A DNA stretch of 64,000 nucleotides, taken from contig NZ_KB903435.1 of NCBI RefSeq assembly GCF_000379765.1, positions 62,110 through 126,109 of the forward strand. The letters run 5' to 3'. Shown piece by piece: positions 27,853 to 34,164 of this stretch (positions within the stretch are counted from its first letter, which is position 1; every line of letters begins with the position of its first letter). The DNA comes from Flexithrix dorotheae DSM 6795 (GTDB taxonomy: Bacteria; Bacteroidota; Bacteroidia; Cytophagales; Flammeovirgaceae). Position numbers and translations under genes: made by a program. A model generated the notes under the pieces. The model was not told the origin of the DNA. It was given only the letters and a program-made list of their open reading frames with translations, and did not search any database.

Positions 27853-27969
27853 GCTATTCGACTTTTACAAAGTCGAATCTCTATCATAGGATTTGCAATC
27901 CTCCTCAGTAACTGTGATTCGGATTAAAAATCCTGTGATAGCACATCGGGATTGCAAATCACGATGTGC
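27853..27969 (+). repeat. 117-bp composite palindromic (REP-like) element, copy 1
   Basis: The element starts GCTATTCGAC and holds a chain of hairpins: ATTCGACTTT/AAAGTCGAAT (27856-27878), AGGATTTGCAATCCT (27888-27902), GGATTAAAAATCC (27921-27933) and GCACATCG/CGATGTGC (27941-27969). The reverse complement of 42052-42168 aligns with it without gaps over all 117 bases, apart from scattered changes and a divergent centre of about 18 bases. It is non-coding and lies between convergent genes. Confidence 0.8.
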
Positions 27970-28002
27970 ATAAAAACTATCCTTAGTTTGCAAATGGAAT
28001 AA

Positions 28003-28040
28003 AAAAAGGCAAACAAGCGCATCCGCCTATTTGCCTTTTT
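28003..28040 (-). terminator. Terminator of the GMC oxidoreductase gene
   Basis: AAAAAGGCAAA (28003-28013) pairs with TTTGCCTTTTT (28030-28040) around a 16-base loop, with an A-run (T-run on the minus strand) after it. It lies 20 bases past the minus-strand stop. Confidence 0.8.
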
Positions 28041-28059
28041 AATTCTTAGAACCAGCCTT

Positions 28060-29769
28060 TTATGCTTTACTTTCATTTATAGCATGATCTACTGCTCTGG
28101 CTGTTAAGGCCATATAGGTTAAAGATGGATTTTGTGTACTGGTGGAAGTCATACAGGCCCCATCAGTCACATAAACATTCTTACAGGCATGTAACTGATT
28201 CCACTTATTAAGTAAGGAAGTTTTAGGATCTTTTCCCATTCTTACCCCGCCCATTTCATGAATATCCAGTCCCGGAGCTTGTTTTGAGTCACTGGTTTTG
28301 ATATCTGTGAATCCGGCTTCTTCAAACATTTCAGTGAATTGTTCAAAGAAATCAGCAATCATTTTTTCATCATTATCATCATAATCCAAATCTATTTTTA
28401 ATAATGGAATGCCCCATTCATCCGTACGGTTGGTATCGAGCGTCAACTGGCTTTCTTCTTTTGGAATCGTTTCTCCCATAATGTGCGAGCCAACTCTCCA
28501 TGGTCCATATTCAGGATTTAAAAGGTTTTTCTTCAATTCAGCTCCCATAACATCTTTGGTATCCTGAATTACTTGTCTTCCTGCAGAAAATCCTGCCGCA
28601 TATCCTCTTAAGAAATCAGTTTCCTGTTTTTTTACATTTCTAAATCGGGGTATATAGGCACTGGTTGGTCTCCTTCCAAAACTGGCTTTATCTTTAAATC
28701 CTTCAAATTTTCCGGAAATTCTTCCCCGGTAAATATGGAATGCAATAAATTTTCCGAGCAATCCATTGTCATTTCCTAACCCATTGGGAAATCGCTTCGA
28801 TTTGGAATTCAATAAAATCAGGTTGGTATTGAACGCACTGGCATTCACAAAAATGATTGGTGCATAATATTCTATCGTTTCTTTAGTATTGGCATCAATC
28901 ACATTTACGCCAGTGGCTTTTTCTTTCTCATCATCATAAATGATAGAATGTACCACGGAATCATTTACCAGGGTTAGATTACCTGTTTTTTCCGCCCAGG
29001 GTAAAGTACTGGAATTACTGCTGAAATAGCCTCCAAAAGGACAACCTCTTTGGCATAACCGTCTTTGTTGGCACAATCCTCGTCCCTGATTTGCAAAATT
29101 TTGGGCATTCCCGGTAATATGGGCACATCTTGCGATAATGACATGTCTGTTGTTATTATACTTTTCCGCTACCTGGCCCTTAAAGTATTTTTCTACACAG
29201 GATAATTCCAGTGGGGGTAAAAATTCCCCATCGGGAAGTTCGGGAATACCATCTTTGTTTCCGGATATCCCTACAAATTTCTCTACATAGCTATACCAGG
29301 GAGCAATATCTTTATATCGGATAGGCCAGTCAACAGCAAAATTATCTCTGGCAGGGCCTTCAAAATCATAATCACTCCATCGCTGGGTATGTCTGGCCCA
29401 CATCAGGGATTTTCCACCTGTCTGGTAACCCCGAATCCAGTCGAAAGGTTTTTCCTGTACATATGGATGTTCCTTGTCCTTAACAAAAAAGTGTGCGGCA
29501 TCTTCTTTAAAGGCATAACATTTACTGATAATTGGATTCTCATTTTTAATGGCTTCCGGTATTTCCCCTCTGTGTTCAAATTCCCAGGGAAATTTATTGG
29601 TAGTAGGATAATCCTGGATATGCTTCACAGATCTGCCCCGCTCAATTACAAGTGTTTTTAAACCTTTTTCTGTAAACTCTTTTGCTGCCCAGCCTCCGCT
29701 AATTCCGGAGCCAATCACAATGGCATCATAAGTTCTTTGTTGCTTGCTATCTATATTAAAATTAGGCAT
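28060..29769 (-). CDS. GMC-family FAD oxidoreductase (gluconate 2-dehydrogenase alpha-like)
   Basis: The 569-aa protein opens with the FAD-binding motif YDAIVIGSGISGGWAAKEF and later has GYQTGGKSLMWARHTQRW, a Cys-rich segment CQQRRLCQRGCPFGG near residues 234-248, and a C-terminal ASTQNPSLTYMALTARAVDH-like end (TSTSTQNPSLTYMALTA). The conserved HEMGGVRMG is present near 505. These are features of GMC oxidoreductases that pair with a gluconate-2-dehydrogenase subunit 3, encoded here directly upstream with an 8-base overlap. In Bacteroidota such pairs have been linked to C3-oxidation of sugars and glycosides, passing electrons to a cytochrome. No signal peptide is visible, so it probably rides the Tat signal of subunit 3. 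The actual substrate is not known. Confidence 0.9.
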   Translation of the reverse strand: MPNFNIDSKQQRTYDAIVIGSGISGGWAAKEFTEKGLKTLVIERGRSVKHIQDYPTTNKFPWEFEHRGEIPEAIKNENPIISKCYAFKEDAAHFFVKDKEHPYVQEKPFDWIRGYQTGGKSLMWARHTQRWSDYDFEGPARDNFAVDWPIRYKDIAPWYSYVEKFVGISGNKDGIPELPDGEFLPPLELSCVEKYFKGQVAEKYNNNRHVIIARCAHITGNAQNFANQGRGLCQQRRLCQRGCPFGGYFSSNSSTLPWAEKTGNLTLVNDSVVHSIIYDDEKEKATGVNVIDANTKETIEYYAPIIFVNASAFNTNLILLNSKSKRFPNGLGNDNGLLGKFIAFHIYRGRISGKFEGFKDKASFGRRPTSAYIPRFRNVKKQETDFLRGYAAGFSAGRQVIQDTKDVMGAELKKNLLNPEYGPWRVGSHIMGETIPKEESQLTLDTNRTDEWGIPLLKIDLDYDDNDEKMIADFFEQFTEMFEEAGFTDIKTSDSKQAPGLDIHEMGGVRMGKDPKTSLLNKWNQLHACKNVYVTDGACMTSTSTQNPSLTYMALTARAVDHAINESKA

Positions 29770-30406
29770 AAATATTTATTCTTTTGGTAGGATCAATGGT
29801 TTCACATGGTTGGGAGCCTCCCGGAACTAACGGATAAGGCATCACCTCAGTCATGATATATTCCGATTGCATATAGCCATATTGGGTAAGTCCTTTAGTA
29901 GTATTGATAAAAGCCTTTATATCTTCAATGTAATACTCTGGTGGATGCTTCACCGCATCTGTTGATCCTTCTGCGGGTTCTGTTTTTTGCATATCCTCTT
30001 TCTTAATTCCCGGAACGGCCAGGGTTTCTTTAAGAAAAGCGATTCGCTCTTCCTGGGTCAATTTTTCGAATGCTTTATCCTTTAGTTTTTCTGTGTAAAG
30101 TACAAATTTATTCAGGCCGTTGATAAAGATAAGTTGATCAGATTCTTTCATACAGTCATCAACCATCACCCACACAAAGTTATGGACACCCAGCTCCTGA
30201 GCACCTGGGAATTTTTCTGAACTTTCCTGTGGGTCAGCAGGAATAATAGTGTTGACTAACTCCTTCAGAAATTCTTCCTGATCGGCTGTAATTTTCAGAT
30301 TATTTAAGGCAATAGATACCTTTTTTTCTGAAAAATCACAGGCCGGGAGCAGCATAGTTCCTCCGGCAATAAGACCAAGGTTTTTTAATAATGATCGTCT
30401 ATTCAT
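29762..30406 (-). CDS. Gluconate 2-dehydrogenase subunit 3-family protein (Tat-exported partner)
   Basis: The 214-aa protein has a twin-arginine signal (NRRSLLKNLGLIAGGTMLLPAC) with a lipobox-like cysteine at about residue 23. The remainder matches the subunit-3 family: EFLKELVNTIIPADPQESSEKFPGAQELGVHNFV, then LTQEERIAFLKETLA and the C-terminal FINTTKGLTQYGYMQSEYIM ... YPLVPGGSQPCETIDP. These small proteins accompany the FAD subunit and can carry the complex out through Tat. The gene overlaps the GMC gene by 8 bases, so the two form an operon. Confidence 0.9.
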   Translation of the reverse strand: MNRRSLLKNLGLIAGGTMLLPACDFSEKKVSIALNNLKITADQEEFLKELVNTIIPADPQESSEKFPGAQELGVHNFVWVMVDDCMKESDQLIFINGLNKFVLYTEKLKDKAFEKLTQEERIAFLKETLAVPGIKKEDMQKTEPAEGSTDAVKHPPEYYIEDIKAFINTTKGLTQYGYMQSEYIMTEVMPYPLVPGGSQPCETIDPTKRINIYA

Positions 30407-30608
30407 TTTTGTTAATTTTCATATTTCAATTATAGACCTACTGGTAAAATAATTTCCAATCCCGAATATAATAAATCACTTTTATTCTTTCCTGTTTTAA
30501 TTTTCTTAAATTGGAAAATCAGGGTTTTAATGAAGCCAACTCTCTGTTTTTTACCTTAAAAGGATGTAGAATCTTAAATTTCCACTTATCACCAAAACTG
30601 TCAAACTA

Positions 30609-31892
30609 ATGAAACAGACCAGAAGAAATTTTTTAAGTAAAGCCTCTGCAACTGCTTTAGGAGGAACTATGCTTTTTCAATCGTGTACAAATGAAAAGGC
30701 TTTAAACAATCATGAAAATGAAGTCCTAAAAACAGATTATAATGACCTGGATAAAATTCTTGCTCAACCGGTTTTAAAAAAGTCACTTTTTCCCGATCCG
30801 GTAGTGATTGAGAAACTGGAATTGGTAAGATATGAAAATAATTTTTTGTGTAAAGTCACTTCCAGGGATGGTGCAGAAGGTATTTCAGTTGGGAATAATT
30901 TTCAGATGATTCATTTTTATCCCATTTTTTTAAATCGTCTGCAACCCTTTTTTATTGGTAAAGATGCCAGAGACTGGGAAGATTTACTTGAAGAGGTTTA
31001 TGTATATAAAAGTAATTATAAAGTACAAAATCTGGCACTATGGGTGCCACTGGCTACGATTGAATTTGCTGTTTTGGACATGCTTGGAAAAATTGTCCAA
31101 AAATCAATCGGAGAATTAATCGGGGAGGTCCATCATCCGGAAATTGGCATTTATCAGGCGAACAATTTCAGAGGTAAATCTGCAGAAGAGTCGATTAAAT
31201 TGATTGAAGAACAGGTTCAGGAATCAAATGCCAGGGCAGTAAAATTCAAAGTAGGAGGAAGGATGAGCAAAGATAAGGATTATCCGGCTGGCAGAACCGA
31301 AAAATTAATTCCCTTGGTGAGAAAAACTTTTGGTGATGAAATGATTATTTATGCCGATTCAAATGGTTCGTATTCTGCCAGGGAAGCCATCAGAATTGGG
31401 AAAATTATGGAAGAATATAAATATGATTTTTATGAAGAACCAGTACCATTCGATTGGTACGAAGAAACCAAAGCGGTTACAGATGCCTTAAAGGTGCCAA
31501 TCGCTGGAGGGGAACAGGAACCCAGCATGCATAACTTCCGCTGGTTAATTGGAAATGATGGACTCGATATTGTGCAACCGGACATTTTCTATTTCGGAGG
31601 AATGATTCGATCCATGAAGGTCTCCCGAATGGCTGAAGCAAGAGGCAAAATTTGCATTCCACATATCTCCGGTTCGGGAATTGGATACCTGTATATGATG
31701 CATTTTGTTTCGGCAGTACCTAATGCAGGGCCTTACCATGAGTTCAAAGGATTCAATCAGGAAATTCCTATGGAATGCCCTACTTCCGATTTAAACAGTG
31801 AAGGAGGAAAAGTGAAAGTACCTACTGGTCCGGGTTTGGGACTCATTATCGATCCGGATTATATTGCCAAACATAAGTTGGTAAAAGCTTAA
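30609..31892 (+). CDS. Mandelate racemase/muconate lactonizing-type enzyme (enolase superfamily), exported
   Basis: The 427-aa protein starts with a twin-arginine signal (QTRRNFLSKASATALGGTMLFQSC), suggesting Tat export and possibly a lipid anchor at the cysteine. The barrel shows enolase-superfamily landmarks: the KxK-like FKVGGR near residue 216, the metal ligands in YADSNGSY (Asp), DFYEEPVPF (Glu) and IAGGEQEP (Glu), and CIPHISGSGIG in the place of the mandelate racemase His. It should abstract a proton alpha to a carboxylate of a sugar acid, giving dehydration or racemisation. An enolase-superfamily enzyme outside the cytoplasm is uncommon. It is divergently placed from the GMC pair and followed 20 bases later by a Crp-type regulator. 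Confidence 0.85.
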   Translation: MKQTRRNFLSKASATALGGTMLFQSCTNEKALNNHENEVLKTDYNDLDKILAQPVLKKSLFPDPVVIEKLELVRYENNFLCKVTSRDGAEGISVGNNFQMIHFYPIFLNRLQPFFIGKDARDWEDLLEEVYVYKSNYKVQNLALWVPLATIEFAVLDMLGKIVQKSIGELIGEVHHPEIGIYQANNFRGKSAEESIKLIEEQVQESNARAVKFKVGGRMSKDKDYPAGRTEKLIPLVRKTFGDEMIIYADSNGSYSAREAIRIGKIMEEYKYDFYEEPVPFDWYEETKAVTDALKVPIAGGEQEPSMHNFRWLIGNDGLDIVQPDIFYFGGMIRSMKVSRMAEARGKICIPHISGSGIGYLYMMHFVSAVPNAGPYHEFKGFNQEIPMECPTSDLNSEGGKVKVPTGPGLGLIIDPDYIAKHKLVKA

Positions 31893-31911
31893 AAATAAAA
31901 ATTTCAGACTT

Positions 31912-32448
31912 ATGAATCTGATAGCTGAACTCAAAAACAAAATCGATCAGGCAGGACTTTGGGGAAAAGACATTAGCCTATCCCGAAATCAATACCTGAA
32001 AGTAAAGGGAAGTGTGGACACCAATTTGTATTATGTAGTGAATGGTTCCTTGAGAGTTTTTTTGGACAATGATCTGGAAGAGCATACCATCCGGTTTGGC
32101 TATCAGGATAATTTCATTGCTGCTTTGGATGCTTTCATCTCTGAGAAACCATCCGATTTTTACATTCAGGCTTTGAAAAAATGTGAATTAAAAGTGGTTT
32201 CGAAGAAAAAATTTGTGGCTTTTATGGAAGAAAGCCGGGATAATCTATTGCTTTGGCATAAGATAATGGAGCAGCTCATTTATCAGCAAATCGAAAGGGA
32301 AAAGGATATATTGATCAGTTCTCCAATGGAGCGTTATGAAAGGGTTTTAAAAAGAAGCCCCCAACTATTTCAGGAAATTCCCCATAAATATATTGCTTCC
32401 TATCTCCGCATGAGTCCGGAAACCCTTTCCCGTCTCAAAAAACCTTGA
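31912..32448 (+). CDS. Crp/Fnr-family cyclic-nucleotide-binding-domain regulator
   Basis: The 178-aa protein has the cNMP-binding beta-roll (YLKVKGSVDTNLYYVVNGSLRVFLDNDLEEHTIRFGYQDNFIAALDAFISEKPS) and a C-terminal helix-turn-helix, HKYIASYLRMSPETLSRLKK. It lacks the usual wing after the recognition helix, as in many short Bacteroidota Crp-like proteins. It begins 20 bases after the enolase-superfamily gene and could be co-transcribed with it. A DinB-like and an SRPBCC gene follow on the same strand. Whether it binds cAMP is not clear, because the phosphate-binding RxS motif is not apparent. Confidence 0.85.
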   Translation: MNLIAELKNKIDQAGLWGKDISLSRNQYLKVKGSVDTNLYYVVNGSLRVFLDNDLEEHTIRFGYQDNFIAALDAFISEKPSDFYIQALKKCELKVVSKKKFVAFMEESRDNLLLWHKIMEQLIYQQIEREKDILISSPMERYERVLKRSPQLFQEIPHKYIASYLRMSPETLSRLKKP

Positions 32449-32505
32449 CTTCAATCAAGATTTATCAATTTAAAAACCCTGAATTTTGAAATAAAAACAA
32501 AAGTT

Positions 32506-33087
32506 ATGAAAATATCAAACACCAGTTTAATTGAAGATTTAATAGAAAGAACCAGAGAAAACCTCAATCAGGCAGAATCATTTATGGAATTTTCCTCCGA
32601 AATGCTCAATTGGAGGCAATATGAAAATAAATGGAGTATCCTGGAATGTATTGCTCACCTCAATTTGTACGGTGACTTTTATTTGCCAGAAATCAATAAC
32701 AGAATTGAAAATGCCCGGCAGTTGGACAATCCTATTTTCAGAAGTGGATGGTTGGGTAATTATTTTGCCAAAAGCATGCTGCCCAGGGAAAAACTGAATA
32801 AAATGAAAACCTTTAAAAGCATGAATCCTCTAGGCAGCAAACTGGATAAAGAAGTGCTAAAAGAATTTATCAACCAGCAAAAGACCATGCTGCGTCTGTT
32901 GGACAAAGCCCGAACTATTGACTTAACCAAAACCAAAACCTCCATTAGCATTTCCAATTTTATTAAATTAAGACTTGGAGATACATTTAGGGTAGTGATT
33001 TACCACAACCAAAGGCATATCGTACAGGCAAATAATGTGTTGGTACATCACAAGGAAATGAGCGGAGGATTGAAAATGGAGGTTTAA
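32506..33087 (+). CDS. DinB/YfiT-like four-helix-bundle protein
   Basis: The 193-aa protein fits the DinB superfamily: WSILECIAHLNLYGDFY (the first metal-ligand His) near residue 50, and FRVVIYHNQRHIVQANNVL near 165-180 (the later HNxRH pair). Such proteins are metal-dependent thiol transferases or hydrolases, or of unknown function, in Bacteroidota. It follows the Crp-type regulator by 57 bases. No signal peptide is visible, so it is cytoplasmic. The substrate is not known. Confidence 0.8.
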   Translation: MKISNTSLIEDLIERTRENLNQAESFMEFSSEMLNWRQYENKWSILECIAHLNLYGDFYLPEINNRIENARQLDNPIFRSGWLGNYFAKSMLPREKLNKMKTFKSMNPLGSKLDKEVLKEFINQQKTMLRLLDKARTIDLTKTKTSISISNFIKLRLGDTFRVVIYHNQRHIVQANNVLVHHKEMSGGLKMEV

Positions 33088-33179
33088 TATTATATTTGGC
33101 CTAAAAAAATATGGATTAAAATGATTTGAAGTTCCATGGTTTTTTAGGCTTTCATTTACCTTTTCATAACAATCAGGAT

Positions 33180-33662
33180 ATGCCCAGAATTAAATTAAAA
33201 ACTATTATTTATGCCGAAATCCAGGTAGTTTTTGATTTATCCAGAAGTATTGATTTACATAAAATTTCCACTGCTCAAACACAGGAAGAAGCTATTGCCG
33301 GGAAAACAAGTGGTTTATTGGAACTGAATGAATCGGTGACCTGGCGAGCCAAACATTTGGGCATAACCCAGACTTTAACTTCAAAATTGACGGAGTTTAA
33401 CTCTCCCGGGTATTTTGCTGATGAAATGGTGGATGGGGCATTTAAGCGCTTTAAACACGAACATTATTTCAGTAAATTAGGGGAAAAAGTGGAAATGACA
33501 GATATTTTCGATTATATATCACCTTTTGGGATATTGGGTAAAATAGCCGATTTCCTCTTCCTGGAGAAGTATATGGAAAACCTGCTCATTAAAAGGAATC
33601 AGGTAATTAAAGACTTTGCGGAGACGGAAAAGTGGAAGATGGTTTTAGCTCAGAAACCATAA
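33180..33662 (+). CDS. SRPBCC-family (START-like) ligand-binding protein
   Basis: I place the start at the ATG at 33180 (MPRIKLKTIIYAEIQVVFDL), because the 18 residues from an in-frame TTG at 33126 do not resemble the family. The resulting 160 aa match SRPBCC proteins: IYAEIQVVFDLSRSIDLHK, then LNESVTWRAKHLG, DEMVDGAFKRFKHEHYF, and a long C-terminal helix ENLLIKRNQVIKDFAE. These are small hydrophobic-ligand-binding proteins, often called cell-division-inhibitor-like, with unknown ligands. It shares the strand with the DinB-like gene upstream. Two BlaI-like operators begin 13 bases after its stop. Confidence 0.8.
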   Translation: MPRIKLKTIIYAEIQVVFDLSRSIDLHKISTAQTQEEAIAGKTSGLLELNESVTWRAKHLGITQTLTSKLTEFNSPGYFADEMVDGAFKRFKHEHYFSKLGEKVEMTDIFDYISPFGILGKIADFLFLEKYMENLLIKRNQVIKDFAETEKWKMVLAQKP

Positions 33663-33674
33663 AAATTAAAATAT

Positions 33675-33745
33675 TACGAAAATATTCGTAGATAGACTTG
33701 ACTTATTCAATTCTCTCTAATACATTTGTTACGAACTTATTCGTA
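33675..33745 (+). promoter_or_regulatory. blaI promoter with two BlaI-type operators
   Basis: Two 16-bp palindromes, TACGAAAATATTCGTA (33675-33690) and TACGAACTTATTCGTA (33730-33745), share the half-site TACGAA/TTCGTA. Between them lies a promoter: TTGAC at 33698-33702, a gap of about 20 bases, and an exact -7 element TACATTTG at 33721-33728. The second operator would cover the transcription start, 27 bases before the blaI start codon. This is the expected layout of an autorepressed BlaI/MecI system. Confidence 0.85.
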
Positions 33746-33771
33746 GATTATAATTTTTTATCCCTTTTCAT

Positions 33772-34164
33772 ATGAAAAACAATCCACTACCCAAACCGAC
33801 CGAATCGGAACTGGATATTTTGCAAATACTCTGGGAGTTTGGCCCAAGTACTGTCCGATTTGTAAATGACCAGCTGAACAAGCTCAAAACAACCGGATAT
33901 ACCACCACGCTGAAAATTATGCAAATTATGGCAGAAAAGGGACTGGTGGCCCGGGAGCTTTCTGGAAAAACCCATATTTATGAGGCAGTTGCCAAAGAAG
34001 AAGCTACCCAACTTCAGTTACTTGATAGATTTGTTGAAAAGGTGTTTAAAGGCTCAGCGGCAAAATTGATGCTGCAGGCATTGGGCAATAAAAAGTCCAG
34101 CCCTAAGGAAATCAAACAAATCAAAAAATTATTAGAAGACCTTGAAAATAACAAAGAGCTATGA
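33772..34164 (+). CDS. BlaI/MecI/CopY-family repressor
   Basis: The 130-aa protein matches BlaI-type winged-helix repressors: PTESELDILQILWEFGPSTVRFVNDQLNK, GYTTTLKIMQIMAEKGLVARE (recognition helix and wing) and the C-terminal dimerisation helices. Such repressors keep their own promoter off until a membrane M56 protease triggers their cleavage. The two palindromes upstream (33675-33745) are the likely operators. Its last codons overlap the M56 gene by 4 bases (ATGA), which makes them a coupled pair. There is no beta-lactamase gene nearby, so the inducer may be another envelope stress. Confidence 0.92.
   Translation: MKNNPLPKPTESELDILQILWEFGPSTVRFVNDQLNKLKTTGYTTTLKIMQIMAEKGLVARELSGKTHIYEAVAKEEATQLQLLDRFVEKVFKGSAAKLMLQALGNKKSSPKEIKQIKKLLEDLENNKEL

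Noticed and set aside
33126-33179. Longer SRPBCC reading frame from TTG at 33126
   Set aside because: The extra 18 residues are unlike the family, and ATG at 33180 gives the usual 160-aa length.
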